Positions 8,139 to 17,147 are shown, counted from the stretch's first letter. The stretch: DNA of 39,709 nucleotides from JACCQS01 sp050999295 (GCA_050999295.1 JBPCPI010000064.1:1-39709), one strand, 5' to 3'. The notes: generated by a model from the sequence alone, not told the origin. Numbers and translations: made by a program.

Positions 8139-9068
8139 CTATCTGGCGGCGTGCGACCCATCCGGTTCAGGGCCGACCCACGACTTTGCGACCAGGGTCA
8201 GCAAGGTGGCCTCCGGAGGACAGGCAAAGCGCACCGGGGCGTACGGCGACGTACCCAGCCCGGCAGAGATGTGCAGCCAGGTGTCCGGCGCCCAGCGATG
8301 CAACCACCGTGCCCGAGGCCGGTCGATCCCGCAGTTGGTGACCAGCGCCCCATAGAACGGAATGCGGAGCTGACCGCCATGCGTATGGCCGGCCAGCACG
8401 AGGTCGTAGCCGTCGGCTGCAAAGGAGTTCACGATTCTGGGCTCCGGAGAATGGGTGAGTCCGATCCGCAGGTCGGCCCGCGGATCTGCCTCGCCGCTCA
8501 CCTCGCCGTACCGGTCGTACCCGTGATGGGGATCGTCCACCCCGGCGAAGGCGATCTGCCGCCCATCGACCTTGAGCCACCCGCGCGCATTGTCCAGATC
8601 AAGCCAGCCGACCGCTGTCATCGCATCGCGCAGCGGCTGCCACGGCAACCTCGCGCCGTGCACCCGCTTGTGGTTGGACCAGAAGTACTTGAAGGGGTTC
8701 TTCAGCCTCGGAGCCCAATAGTCGTTGCTGCCCAGCACGAACGCGCCGGGTCGTTCCATCAGCGGAGCCAGCGCCGCCAGGGTCGGCGCCACCGCATCGT
8801 GACCCGCCAGGTTGTCACCAGTGGTGATGACCAGATCCGGATCCAACTCGGCCAGCTGGCGCACCCAGTCCTGCTTGCGGCGCTGACCGGCGGTCATGTG
8901 CAGATCGGAGATGTGCAGCACCCGAAGCGGCGCCGAACCCGCGTCCAGCACCGGGACATCGAAGCGCCGGAGGGTGAACATGTTTCGCTCGACGAGGCTG
9001 GCGTACGCCGTGATGACGGCCCCTGCGCCGAACAGTCCGGCAAGTACCGATAAGTGTGGGCGCATCAT
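8139..9068 (-). CDS. metallophosphoesterase with N-terminal membrane segment
   Basis: A 309-residue calcineurin-like phosphoesterase, YaeI/YkuE type. One hydrophobic helix (about 6-24) anchors or exports it. The metal-binding motifs appear in order: DLH (HISDLHMTAG), GDN (ITTGDNLAGHD), GSND (FVLGSNDYW), and GHTHGGQLRIP near the C-terminus. The substrate is not known; relatives act on cyclic nucleotides or on UDP-sugar lipids. ATG 9068 lies six bases after TACGCT (minus strand 9080-9075), so a leaderless transcript is likely. The M. tuberculosis counterpart near ponA2 has the same architecture. Confidence 0.9.
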   Translation of the reverse strand: MMRPHLSVLAGLFGAGAVITAYASLVERNMFTLRRFDVPVLDAGSAPLRVLHISDLHMTAGQRRKQDWVRQLAELDPDLVITTGDNLAGHDAVAPTLAALAPLMERPGAFVLGSNDYWAPRLKNPFKYFWSNHKRVHGARLPWQPLRDAMTAVGWLDLDNARGWLKVDGRQIAFAGVDDPHHGYDRYGEVSGEADPRADLRIGLTHSPEPRIVNSFAADGYDLVLAGHTHGGQLRIPFYGALVTNCGIDRPRARWLHRWAPDTWLHISAGLGTSPYAPVRFACPPEATLLTLVAKSWVGPEPDGSHAAR

Positions 9069-9111
9069 CTAGTGAGCGTACGCAACCCTTCAGGTCTAGC
9101 CTCTGTTGATC

Positions 9112-9573
9112 GTGAGCACCTTCAAGGAGCGGCTTCGGTCCGATCTCACCGCCGCGATGAAAGCCCGGAACGAGTTGACGCGTGACACGCTGCGGATGAC
9201 TCTGGCGGCGGTCATGACCGCGGAGGTCTCCGGAGCGCAGGCCCGGGACCTGACTGACGACGAGGTCCTTGCCGTGGTCCGCCGCGAGGTGAAGAAACGC
9301 CACGAATCGGCGGAGACCTACAAGGCCGCCGGCCGGCAGGAGCTGGCCGACCGCGAGCGGGCAGAGGCCGGCGTGCTGGACGGCTACCTGCCGCAACAAC
9401 TCGACGACGACGCCGTCCGCGAGTTGGTCGCGGCCGCAATCAGCGCCTCCGGGGCGAGCGGACCTCGTGACATGGGCAAGGCAATGGGGCTCGCCAAGAC
9501 GAGCGCGGGCGCCGAGGTGGACGGAAAACGGCTCGCTGTCGAGGTCAGCCGCCAGCTGCGCCAGTCAGGGTAG
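9112..9573 (+). CDS. GatB/YqeY-domain protein
   Basis: A 153-residue helical protein of the YqeY family, related to the tail domain of the amidotransferase subunit GatB. The cellular role is unsettled; a link to tRNA or RNA metabolism is inferred from the domain. Visible family features are MKARNELTRDTLRM, EVKKRHESAETYKAAGR, EAGVLDGYLPQQL and the C-terminal MGKAMG. GTG 9112 is preferred to TTG 9106 because it gives the normal N-terminus (V-S-T-F-K-E-R-L) and lies nine bases after TAGCCT. It diverges from the metallophosphoesterase with only 43 bp between the starts. Confidence 0.9.
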   Translation: MSTFKERLRSDLTAAMKARNELTRDTLRMTLAAVMTAEVSGAQARDLTDDEVLAVVRREVKKRHESAETYKAAGRQELADRERAEAGVLDGYLPQQLDDDAVRELVAAAISASGASGPRDMGKAMGLAKTSAGAEVDGKRLAVEVSRQLRQSG

Positions 9574-9608
9574 CTGGCGGCGACCGGCCTTGCCTGAGGC
9601 TCGGGTCG

Positions 9609-11924
9609 TCAATCGCCAGGGCGTCCGGGGGGTGGACCGGGTCCCGGACCGGGGCCAGGGCCAGGACCGGGTCCGGGCGCGGGTGGCGGGGGTGCCGGCT
9701 GCACGCTTCCGTCGCTCACGTTCACCGTCACGTTCTGTCCCGGGACCACGCGGTCACCGCTGGACGGGCTGGTCGACACGACCGCGCCTGCCGGTCGCGG
9801 ACCGGCCACCGTCCGAACGACCGGGTTCAGCCCCTGCTGCCGCAGCGCTGCCTCGCAGTTGGCCACGCTGTTGCCGACACAGTTCACCCCGAGCACCGTG
9901 GTGTTGCCGTTCTCGTAGAACGGATCAGCCGGTTCGAACACCCCGACGGGGGCTGCGGCGAGGATGGGCTGCATGGCGTTTCGCCAGATCTCGGCACCCT
10001 TGCCACCACCGAATCCGCCGACGTTCTCATTCGCGTTCGGGTTGTACACCATGACGCTACCGACCAGCTGAGGTGTCCAGCCGACGAAGGCGACCGAGAA
10101 GTTGTTCTGGCTCGTTCCGGTCTTTCCGGCGATCTGACGGCCGGGGATGTATGCGTTGGCCCCGGTCTGGCCCGGAAAACCTGGCTCGACGTCCTTGCGC
10201 AGGGCCTGGTTCAGCGTGGTGGCCAGACCCCGCGGGATCGACTCCGGCGTGCAGTTGGAGGTGTCCACGTACGGCGTGCCGTCGTCCTTCAACAGGATCT
10301 CGCCGTTGCGGTCGTAGATCTGCTCGACCGGAGTGGGGTAGCAGCGGGTTCCGTTGGCCGCCAGTGTGGCGTAGGCGGTACCGAGGGCCAGCGGGCTGGT
10401 GGGCTCGGGCCCGAAGGTGAACGAACCGCGGTTCTCAGCGATGATCTGGTCCGCGGATCCATCGATGCTGTAGAGCCCCATCCGCTGTGCCATCCGCACG
10501 GGGCCCTCGACGCTGCCGAGCGCGTCCTCCAACGCCAGGAAGTAGGTGTTGGACGACATGTACAACGCCCGTTCCATGGTCAGCGTCGGCGGATAGCGGC
10601 CGCCGTTCTGCACGTCATATGGAGCGCCGCCGTCCTTGTAGACGGTGGAGACGTAGGGGTCGGTCGTCGTCTGCGTGTAAAAGATCGACATCTGCCGCTC
10701 GAGTGCTGCCGCGGCGGTGAAGACCTTGTACGTCGAGCCGCCACCGGCCGACGCCACCGTCGGCAGGTTCACCGTCGTATAGCGCGGGTCGGCGGCGTTG
10801 TTGCCGAACAGCCGATTCACCGACAGCGCGCGCACCTTGCCGGTGCCCGGCTCCTGCAAGGTGAAGATGCCGGCTCGGGAGTCCTCCAGCGCGAGGGTGT
10901 TGAGGACCGAAGCGTCGCCGGACTGCTGGGCACCTACATCGATTGTGCTCACGACGGTGAGGGAGCCCTGCTTGAGCATGGCGGGCGGGATATTCAGGGT
11001 GTTGAGCAGGTACTTCTCGAGATAATCGCAGAAGAAGCCACCGATCAGAGCCTCGTAGCACCCTCGAGGCGGGTCGACACCCGGCACGATCGTGATGGGG
11101 GTGGCTTTCGCGGCCTCGGCGTCGGCAGCGGAAATGAACTGCGCGGTAGCCATCCGGTCCAGCACGACATTGCGTCGTGTCGTTGCTGCCTCGGGATCGA
11201 CGAGCGGATCGAAGTCTGCGGGGCTCTGCACGAGCCCGGCGAGCATGGCGGCCTCGGGTAGCGTCAGGTCCAGGACGCTCTTGTTGAAGTAGGTTCGCGA
11301 CGCTGCTTCAATGCCGTAGGCGCCCCCGCCGAAGTAGGCGATGTTGAGATAACGGGTGAGGATCTCGTCCTTGCTGAGGGTCTCTTCGATGGCCAGCGCC
11401 AGCCGTGCTTCGCGCAGCTTGCGGGCTGGGGTCTGTTCGGTCGCGGCCTGCGCCTCCTCCGGAGTCTCGGCGGTCGCCTGCAGGGTCAGCTTGACCAGCT
11501 GCTGGGTGATGGTCGAGGCGCCTTCCTGGACCGATCCCGCCGCGACGTTGGTGATCAGGGCACGCAGCACGCCCTGCACGTCGAGCCCGTTGTGCTGGTA
11601 GAACCGCACGTCCTCGGTCGCGATGATTGCCTGGCGCATGACGTCCGGAATCTGCTCGATGGTTGCCGGAACCCGGTACTGGTCGTACATGTACGTCAGG
11701 ACTGTCGCGCCGTCGGAGGCGAGCACCGTCGTGAGCCCTGCCGGCGGTTCGTCGGACAGCGATTCAGGAACCTGATCTAGCAAGGTCGTGGCGTTTCGCG
11801 CCGCTATCCCCGGGCCACCCACCCAGGGCAGCAGGAGACCGGCCAGGACCACGCCGGAGAGCATGATTGCCAGGACGAGTTGAGCTGCAGCGCTGACGCG
11901 GCGCTTGGTTGATTCCGTCATCAC
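9609..11924 (-). CDS. ponA2: class A penicillin-binding protein with PASTA domain
   Basis: A bifunctional peptidoglycan synthase of 771 residues. A membrane helix (about 13-35) is followed by a GT51 transglycosylase domain with catalytic E104 in ATEDVRFYQHNGLD and GASTITQQLVK at 135-145. The transpeptidase has S397-T-Y-K400, S457-S-N459 and K601-T-G-T. A single PASTA domain (about 672-738) carries a likely disulfide (C682, C690), and the tail is low-complexity proline-glycine. PASTA domains bind muropeptides or beta-lactams. GTG 11924 and ATG 11921 are both possible starts; TAAGAT lies five and eight bases upstream respectively. The symbol rests on synteny with M. tuberculosis ponA2 (next to the ArsA-like pair). 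Confidence 0.93.
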   Translation of the reverse strand: MMTESTKRRVSAAAQLVLAIMLSGVVLAGLLLPWVGGPGIAARNATTLLDQVPESLSDEPPAGLTTVLASDGATVLTYMYDQYRVPATIEQIPDVMRQAIIATEDVRFYQHNGLDVQGVLRALITNVAAGSVQEGASTITQQLVKLTLQATAETPEEAQAATEQTPARKLREARLALAIEETLSKDEILTRYLNIAYFGGGAYGIEAASRTYFNKSVLDLTLPEAAMLAGLVQSPADFDPLVDPEAATTRRNVVLDRMATAQFISAADAEAAKATPITIVPGVDPPRGCYEALIGGFFCDYLEKYLLNTLNIPPAMLKQGSLTVVSTIDVGAQQSGDASVLNTLALEDSRAGIFTLQEPGTGKVRALSVNRLFGNNAADPRYTTVNLPTVASAGGGSTYKVFTAAAALERQMSIFYTQTTTDPYVSTVYKDGGAPYDVQNGGRYPPTLTMERALYMSSNTYFLALEDALGSVEGPVRMAQRMGLYSIDGSADQIIAENRGSFTFGPEPTSPLALGTAYATLAANGTRCYPTPVEQIYDRNGEILLKDDGTPYVDTSNCTPESIPRGLATTLNQALRKDVEPGFPGQTGANAYIPGRQIAGKTGTSQNNFSVAFVGWTPQLVGSVMVYNPNANENVGGFGGGKGAEIWRNAMQPILAAAPVGVFEPADPFYENGNTTVLGVNCVGNSVANCEAALRQQGLNPVVRTVAGPRPAGAVVSTSPSSGDRVVPGQNVTVNVSDGSVQPAPPPPAPGPGPGPGPGPGPGPPPGRPGD

Positions 11925-11932
11925 GAGAGATC

Positions 11933-13228
11933 TTACGCAATCGGTCTGACTGTGGCCCGTCTCGTGCGGGTCTTGGCTCTTGGGCGGCCCGAGAGGTCCG
12001 CGGTGAGGTGCCAGCCGATCTTGCGGAGATCGTCCAGGTCATGCACGTCGGTGGCCGCAGCAGGCACTAGCCGTACCGCAACTTTCGGGTGCGCACTGGT
12101 GAAGCGGCGGGCCAGGCGTTGCTCCCGCGCGTCGGTGCGAATCCGCTCCGCGTGGATCTGCAGCAGACATGCGGCGAGCACGTCGGCGCGGCTGCTGCCC
12201 GAGGCGAGTCCCTCTGCTGCCCCTTCGGCTCGGCCGGCCGAAAAGCTGGGCGCGGTGCTGGGGTGTACCCGGTTGAGGACCAATCCGGCCAGCGGCATCT
12301 GATCACCGGAGAGCCGATCCACGAAGTAGGAGGCCTCCCGCAAGGCGTCCGGCTCGGGCGCGGCTATCACCAGGAACGCCGTGCCGGGCTGGCGCAGCAG
12401 GTCGTAGGTCGCCTGTGCGCGATGCCGGAAACCCCCGAACATCGTGTCCAGGGCGCCCACGAAGTGCGAGACGTCCTTGAGTAGCTGGCCGCCCAGGATC
12501 TTGGTGATGATCCGGCCGAAGATCGCCAGGCCTGCCCCGACCACCTTCAGGTACGCGCGACCGCCGGCCCGGGCGGGTGCGGACAGCAGGCGGATCATCG
12601 TCCCGTCCAGGAAGCGGCTCATCCGGTGCGGGGCGTCGAGGAAGTCCAGGGCCGAGCGGGACGGGGGTGTGTCGACGACGATCAGGTCCCATTTCCCGGT
12701 CTCCCGCAGCTGACCGAGTTTCTCCATCGCCATGTACTCTTGCGTGCCGGCGAAAGAGGACGAAAGCGCCTGGTAGAACGGGTTTTCCAGGATCTGCCTG
12801 GCCCTGGCGGGCTCGGAGTGCGCTGCCACGATCTCGTCGAACGTGCGCTTCATGTCGAGCATCATCGCCTGCAGGTGCCCGCCGCTGGCCGCGGTGAACT
12901 CCGCTGCTGCGGGTACGTCGCGCGGGGTGTTGTCCAGACGCTCCAGCCCCAAGGATTGGGCGAGGCGACGGGCCGGGTCGATGGTCATGACCACGACCTG
13001 ACGGCCGATCTCCGCCGCGGCCAGAGCCAAGGCTGCCGAGGTGGTGGTCTTCCCGACGCCGCCGGCCCCACAGCACACAATGATCCGGGTGCCCGGGTCG
13101 GCGATGACCGAAGCCAGATCCAGGACCGGCGAGGTGCCAGCCTTACGGGCTGTCCCGGCCGGCGCCTTGTTCGAGGCCTTCGTCGAGGCCCGGGTTGCAG
13201 ATCGGGTTCCCGAGCGAGCTGTCGTCAC
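11933..13228 (-). CDS. ArsA/Get3-like ATPase (Rv3680-type)
   Basis: A 431-residue P-loop ATPase of the ArsA/Get3 group. A basic, alanine- and serine-rich N-terminus (1-35) precedes the deviant Walker A motif CCGAGGVGKTTTSAAL, with the signature lysine region typical of SIMIBI ATPases. MTIDPARRLAQSLG is switch I, and VVDTPPSRSALDFLD the switch II/Walker B part. A long hydrophobic stretch (LKVVGAGLAIFGRIITKILGG) may bind a client. Its partner overlaps by four bases (GTGA), so the two probably form a heteromeric complex. In M. tuberculosis the pair Rv3679/Rv3680 has been linked to tolerance of oxidative stress; substrates are uncertain. Confidence 0.92.
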   Translation of the reverse strand: MTTARSGTRSATRASTKASNKAPAGTARKAGTSPVLDLASVIADPGTRIIVCCGAGGVGKTTTSAALALAAAEIGRQVVVMTIDPARRLAQSLGLERLDNTPRDVPAAAEFTAASGGHLQAMMLDMKRTFDEIVAAHSEPARARQILENPFYQALSSSFAGTQEYMAMEKLGQLRETGKWDLIVVDTPPSRSALDFLDAPHRMSRFLDGTMIRLLSAPARAGGRAYLKVVGAGLAIFGRIITKILGGQLLKDVSHFVGALDTMFGGFRHRAQATYDLLRQPGTAFLVIAAPEPDALREASYFVDRLSGDQMPLAGLVLNRVHPSTAPSFSAGRAEGAAEGLASGSSRADVLAACLLQIHAERIRTDAREQRLARRFTSAHPKVAVRLVPAAATDVHDLDDLRKIGWHLTADLSGRPRAKTRTRRATVRPIA

Positions 13229-14208
13229 TTGATGCCTGCGCGCGTGAGGGTGTCGGCCAGTTCGTACAGCGACCCGGTGTCGATCGGTCCCTGCAGTTCG
13301 GGAAGTTCGTACGTCAGCCGGCCCAGCTCCCGTACCCGGGCCCGACAGGCTTCCTGTGCCTGCCAGCCCAGGGCGTGTTCGGTGCCCTCGAGCAACAAGG
13401 GCCCGGCCAATGACTCCCCGTCCAGGCCGACCGCACTCAGGCTGGCTGCGATCGCTGTCGCGTCGAGCCGGCCGCTGGCCGCTCGCGCCATGGCGTTCAC
13501 CGGGAGAAGGGGTCGGCGGGCCATGTTCACGATGATCGACCCGACGGGCAAACCGACCGCACGGAGTTCGCCGATCGCATCTGCGCTCTCCTGGACCGGC
13601 ATGTCCTCGAGCACGGTGACAATGTGGATAGCAGTCTGTGAGGAACGCAGCACGGCCATCACCCCGTCGCTCTGGGTCTTGATCGGTCCGCCCTTGGCCA
13701 GCCCGGCTACGTGTTTGGTGACCGACAGGAATCGGGCGATCCGGCCGGTCGGAGGTGCGTCCACGACGACGGCGTCGTAGGCGCGGGAGCCCTTGACCTG
13801 TCGGGTCACCGCCTCCTTCATCTTTCCGGTCAGCAGTACGTCGCGCAGCCCCGGCGCAATGGCAGTGGCGAAGTCCACCGCTCCCATCCTGCGTAGCACC
13901 CGTCCGGCGCGCTTGAGGTTGTAGAACATCTCCAGGTACTCGAGCAGTGCTGCCTCGACGTCGATGGCCAGTGCGCGTACCTCGCCACCTCCCTCGGTAA
14001 CCGCGACCCGGCGCTCCTCGTAGGGCAGCGGCGGGGTGTCGAACAGCTGCGCGATGCCCTGCCGCTCCTCGACCTCGATGAGCAGGACGCGTCGCCCACC
14101 GCGAGCCATGCTCAGCGCCAGCGCAGCGGCCACCGTCGTCTTACCGGTGCCGCCCTTGCCGGTCACGACGTGCAGTCGGGCCGCCGGCCAGGCGGTGGGA
14201 GGGGGCAT
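13225..14208 (-). CDS. ArsA/Get3-like ATPase (Rv3679-type)
   Basis: A 327-residue partner of the preceding ATPase. Walker A is VVTGKGGTGKTTVAAAL with the signature lysine (KGGTGKT), then LLIEVEERQGIAQLF, and switch II is VVVDAPPTGRIARFL. Family members sort or regulate membrane or tail-anchored clients, or pump arsenite; arsenic-binding cysteines are not evident here, so a transport role is unlikely. The frame is open upstream, but ATG 14208 lies six bases after TACCCT (minus strand 14220-14215) and starts just before the P-loop strand, so the longer N-terminus is rejected. It leads the operon with the Rv3680-like gene. Confidence 0.92.
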   Translation of the reverse strand: MPPPTAWPAARLHVVTGKGGTGKTTVAAALALSMARGGRRVLLIEVEERQGIAQLFDTPPLPYEERRVAVTEGGGEVRALAIDVEAALLEYLEMFYNLKRAGRVLRRMGAVDFATAIAPGLRDVLLTGKMKEAVTRQVKGSRAYDAVVVDAPPTGRIARFLSVTKHVAGLAKGGPIKTQSDGVMAVLRSSQTAIHIVTVLEDMPVQESADAIGELRAVGLPVGSIIVNMARRPLLPVNAMARAASGRLDATAIAASLSAVGLDGESLAGPLLLEGTEHALGWQAQEACRARVRELGRLTYELPELQGPIDTGSLYELADTLTRAGIK

Positions 14209-14408
14209 CACTCCAGGGTAGGCAGCCGTGAGTCTGGCTGCCGGCAGAGCCCATCCCGCAGCACACCCGTTCTGGGCGCTTTGCACCTGATGGTTTACCG
14301 GCGATGCGGCCAAATCGGGTGGATTGCACGGCGAAGTCGGATGCAACGTCCGGGCGTGCCTTGGCGGGATTGCCTGGGGCCTGCCGAGCGCTGCGCTAGC
14401 GTCCGGGC

Positions 14409-14570
14409 ATGCAGAAGTGGGAGTACGCCACGGTTCCCTTGCTCGTCCACGTGACGAAGCAGATTCTCGACACCTGGGGGGAGGACGGCTGGGAACTTGT
14501 CACCGTCATCCCGGGTCCCAACGCTGAACAGCTGGTCGCCTACCTGAAGCGCCCGCTGGCGCAGTCGTGA
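14409..14570 (+). CDS. small DUF4177 protein (Rv3678A-like)
   Basis: A 53-residue protein too short for most gene finders. It begins M-Q-K-W-E-Y-A-T-V-P-L and continues with LDTWGEDGWELVTVIPG, the DUF4177 pattern of a tryptophan-glutamate-tyrosine start and a GWELV core; it ends with AYLKRP. The function is unknown. ATG 14409 lies exactly six bases after TAGCGT (14397-14402), so the message is probably leaderless. The stop overlaps the GTG of the RidA-like gene by four bases. It diverges from the ATPase pair; the 200 bp between carries both promoters. Confidence 0.88.
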   Translation: MQKWEYATVPLLVHVTKQILDTWGEDGWELVTVIPGPNAEQLVAYLKRPLAQS

Positions 14571-15076
14571 CCGCGACGCAACGCCTGGCCGAGCTGGGGA
14601 TCAGCCTGCCGTCCGTTGCGGCCCCGGTGGCGGCCTATGTGCCGGCGGTGCAGACCGGCCCGCTGGTCTTCGTCTCCGGGCAGCTGCCCTGGGTCGATGG
14701 CGTCCTGCCGCGGACCGGGAAGGTCGGGACCGAGGTCAGCGCCGAGGAGGCGGCACTCGACGCGCGACAGTGCGCCTTGAACGCACTGGCCGCGATGGAC
14801 GCGCTGGTCGGGCTGGACTCCGTCACCCGGATCGTGAAGGTGGTCGGATTTGTTGCCAGTGCACCGGGTTTCACCGGTCAGCCGGGAGTGATCAACGGGG
14901 CGAGTGAACTGTTCGGCGAGGTGTTCGGTGACGCAGGGGTGCATGCTCGTAGCGCGGTGGGGGTCGCCGAGCTTCCGCTCGGCACCCCGGTCGAGGTCGA
15001 GGTCGTCGCCGAGGTCGCTGCCGGCGGGCCGACCATCCGCCTGGCGGGCCGGAGCCAGCCAGGCGTAAGGGCCTGA
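14567..15076 (+). CDS. RidA/YjgF-family protein
   Basis: A 169-residue member of the RidA superfamily. Classical members hydrolyse reactive enamines and imines made by PLP enzymes. Visible are the strand-helix repeats PLVFVSGQLPWVDG, AALDARQCALNALAAMDAL, RIVKVVGFVASAPGFTGQP, INGASELFGEVFG and ARSAVGVAELPLGTPVEVEVVAE. The arginine in HARSAVGVAELP matches the substrate-binding arginine of active members. It is longer than typical 130-residue RidA and belongs to the actinobacterial Rv3678c-like subgroup, so the substrate may differ. Translationally coupled to the DUF4177 gene. Confidence 0.9.
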   Translation: MTATQRLAELGISLPSVAAPVAAYVPAVQTGPLVFVSGQLPWVDGVLPRTGKVGTEVSAEEAALDARQCALNALAAMDALVGLDSVTRIVKVVGFVASAPGFTGQPGVINGASELFGEVFGDAGVHARSAVGVAELPLGTPVEVEVVAEVAAGGPTIRLAGRSQPGVRA

Positions 15077-15125
15077 GGGGCTGCGAGGTCGAAGGTGAGC
15101 CTAGAACCCACCGAGGCCAGCTGAG

Positions 15126-15938
15126 ATGGACGCATCCACGCCCGCGGCCCCCCGGCAGGCAGCGACCGTACTGCTGCTTCGTGACGGTCGCGAGGGCATG
15201 GAGGTCTACCTCCTGCGGCGCGTACGCGGGATGCCCTTCGCCGGAGGGATGACTGCCTATCCCGGTGGGGGAGTTGATCTTCGGGACGCGGACGCGGGTC
15301 TTTCCTGGACCGGACCTGACCCTGCTCAATGGGCAGCGAGCTTCCACTGCGACGTGCGGCTGGCCCGTGAGCTCGTCTGTGCGGCCGTACGGGAGACCTT
15401 CGAGGAGTCCGGCGTGCTGCTCGCCTCGGCCACCGATGGTTCACCGCTGGATCCGGCGTCGGCGGATTGGGAGGCCGACCGGCTGTCCCTGATGGCGCGC
15501 GAACGTTCCCTGTCCGAGGTCTTCCGGGCGCATGGGGTGACCCTTCGCGCCGACCTCCTCCGTCCGTGGGCGCACTGGATCACGCCCGAGGCAGAGCCTC
15601 GACGGTATGACACGAAGTTTTTCACCGCGGCCGTGCCGGCGGGCCAGCAACCTCGCGATGTCTCCGGCGAGGCCGACGAGGCGGCCTGGGTCCGGGTCGT
15701 CGACGCACTTGCCGAGAACAAGAGCGGAAGCCGGATGATGCTGCCGCCGACACTGGTCACGCTCACCGACCTGGTCGCGTACGGCTCGGTCGCCGAGGTT
15801 CTCGAAGCGGCGCCCACGCAGCCGCTCACTCCGGTTGTGCCGAGGCTGGTCGAGCGCGACGGCTCGGAGTACGTCGAGATGCCCGACGGCAGCCTGGTGC
15901 AGACGCCGATCCGACTGGGACCCGACGGCGCCCGCTGA
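15126..15938 (+). CDS. NUDIX hydrolase, NUDT19-like
   Basis: A 270-residue NUDIX protein. The motif is split: PGGGVDLRDAD lies far before the RETFEESGVLL helix, with an insert of about 45 residues, as in the NUDT19/RP2-like group that cleaves CoA derivatives. The later part (WAHWITPEAEPRRYDTKFF) is also typical of that group, where aromatic and charged residues contact the substrate. Specificity for CoA is inferred from the subgroup. ATG 15126 begins the domain; a TAGAAC -10-like box lies about 20 bases upstream. In related genomes a metallo-beta-lactamase-fold gene follows, but here the convergent crp comes next. Confidence 0.85.
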   Translation: MDASTPAAPRQAATVLLLRDGREGMEVYLLRRVRGMPFAGGMTAYPGGGVDLRDADAGLSWTGPDPAQWAASFHCDVRLARELVCAAVRETFEESGVLLASATDGSPLDPASADWEADRLSLMARERSLSEVFRAHGVTLRADLLRPWAHWITPEAEPRRYDTKFFTAAVPAGQQPRDVSGEADEAAWVRVVDALAENKSGSRMMLPPTLVTLTDLVAYGSVAEVLEAAPTQPLTPVVPRLVERDGSEYVEMPDGSLVQTPIRLGPDGAR

Positions 15939-15963
15939 CCAGCGAGGCTCGACCCCTGACCGG

Positions 15964-16023
15964 ACTTTCTCCGGATTAAGTCACTTCAGCCCGCTGACAG
16001 ACCGCACTTTCTCCGGATTAAGT
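15964..16023. repeat. ACTTTCTCCGGATTAAGT pair between convergent genes
   Basis: Two identical 18-base imperfect palindromes at 15964-15981 and 16006-16023, exactly 42 bp apart. They fill the 91 bp gap between the convergent NUDIX and crp genes, so they could work as bidirectional terminators. A related pair with the same spacing and a similar spacer lies at 25984-26043. Confidence 0.8.
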
Positions 16024-16029
16024 CCCCTC

Positions 16030-16707
16030 TCAGCGGGCGCGGCGACGCAGCCGATCCTCGTCGAGAACGAGCACGGTCTTGCCCTCCAGGCGCAGCCAGC
16101 CGCGATGGGCGAAGTCGGCCAACGCCTTGTTGACGGTCTCCCGGGAGGCTCCGACGAGCTGGGCCAGCTCCTCCTGGGTGAGGTCGTGGGTGACCCGCAA
16201 CAACCCGGACTCGTCCCGGCTGCCGAACCGGTCGGCCATCCCGAGCAGGGACTTGGCCACCCGACCCGGAACGTCGGTGAAGATGAGATCGGCCACCGTG
16301 TCGTTGGTACGGCGCAGCCGACGGGCCAGAACGCGCAGCAGTTGTACGCCGATCTCCGGGTGCGCATCGATCCAGGGCAGCAACGCCTGCTGGGACATCT
16401 TGGCGAGGGAGACGTCGGTCAGGGCCGTCGCGGTGGCCGTACGGGGTCCAGGATCGAAGATCGACAGCTCCCCGAACTGGTCGGCGGGTCCCATCACCGA
16501 CAGCACGTTCTCGCGGCCGTCCGGCGCTCGGCGAACTATCTTGACCTTGCCGTCCAAGATGATGAACAGGCTGTCGCCGGGCTCACCTTCGGCGAACACA
16601 GTGGTGCCGCGAGGCAACTCGAGTCGTTCCAGCTCAGCCGCGATCGGTTCGGCCGCCTCGGGCGAAACTCCCTGGAAGACGCCGGACCGCGCTAGGACGT
16701 CATTCAC
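16030..16707 (-). CDS. crp: Crp/Fnr-family transcription regulator
   Basis: A 225-residue global regulator of the actinobacterial Crp (Rv3676/GlxR) type. The cyclic-nucleotide domain (about 15-130) includes FAEGEPGDSLFIILDGKVKI and the phosphate-binding cassette FGELSIFDPGPRTATATA, where the R-T-A-T pattern fits cAMP binding. A dimer helix follows, then a winged helix (about 170-215) with LTQEELAQLVGASRETVNKAL as recognition helix. GTG 16707 has a strong ribosome-binding site, GGAGGAG, seven bases upstream. nth lies beyond the next gene in the divergent direction, as in mycobacteria. It probably controls carbon and respiratory genes. Confidence 0.95.
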   Translation of the reverse strand: MNDVLARSGVFQGVSPEAAEPIAAELERLELPRGTTVFAEGEPGDSLFIILDGKVKIVRRAPDGRENVLSVMGPADQFGELSIFDPGPRTATATALTDVSLAKMSQQALLPWIDAHPEIGVQLLRVLARRLRRTNDTVADLIFTDVPGRVAKSLLGMADRFGSRDESGLLRVTHDLTQEELAQLVGASRETVNKALADFAHRGWLRLEGKTVLVLDEDRLRRRAR

Positions 16708-16753
16708 GGCACTCCTCCATTCGCCCGCTGGCAGCTCGCCGAGGCGGCTGAGT

Positions 16754-17038
16754 CTAGGCGCTCGGAGGTTCGGCGTTGACGCTGTCCTCGTCTTCGCGCT
16801 GCCGGCTCACCCGCGAGGCAAGCCTCGGCAGCCGCCGACGCCGGTTGCGCCAACGCTCCAGCGAGCGGCGTACGCCGTACCGGAAGACGTTGTCGACGTC
16901 CTCCCGGCTGGCGGTATCGAGAAACTCGACCACATCGGTCTCGGTCGGGCCGCGCCGCAGCGGCTCCTCGACTCGCTCCATGAACAGGAGGAATCCCAGG
17001 AGGAGGAGGGGAAAGAACACCACAAGCAGGCCGGCCAT
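16754..17038 (-). CDS. small single-pass membrane protein (Rv3675-like)
   Basis: A 94-residue protein with one membrane helix (M-A-G-L-L-V-V-F-F-P-L-L-L-L-G-F-L-L-F-M, residues 1-20) and a long, charged cytoplasmic tail. The tail includes ETDVVEFLDTASREDVDNVFRYGVRRSLERW. No enzymatic motif is seen and the function is unknown. ATG 17038 starts right at the membrane helix; an in-frame TTG at 17059 is an alternative. It lies 46 bp upstream of crp on the same strand, a linkage kept across actinobacteria. Confidence 0.8.
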   Translation of the reverse strand: MAGLLVVFFPLLLLGFLLFMERVEEPLRRGPTETDVVEFLDTASREDVDNVFRYGVRRSLERWRNRRRRLPRLASRVSRQREDEDSVNAEPPSA

Positions 17039-17147
17039 CGCCCGCTCAGTATGACTCAAGACTTACCCAAGCCAGGTTAGGTCGGGCTCCGCCGGGCCGC
17101 TCACTCCCGAGCCACACGTCCCGGCGACCCGCCGTACTCTCGTCGTT

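Noticed and set aside
8055..9053. 332-codon plus-strand frame
   Set aside because: Antisense to the metallophosphoesterase and starts within the tRNA gene.
17075..17090. DtxR/IdeR iron box near GGTTAGG
   Set aside because: Only a half site is present; the second half is absent.
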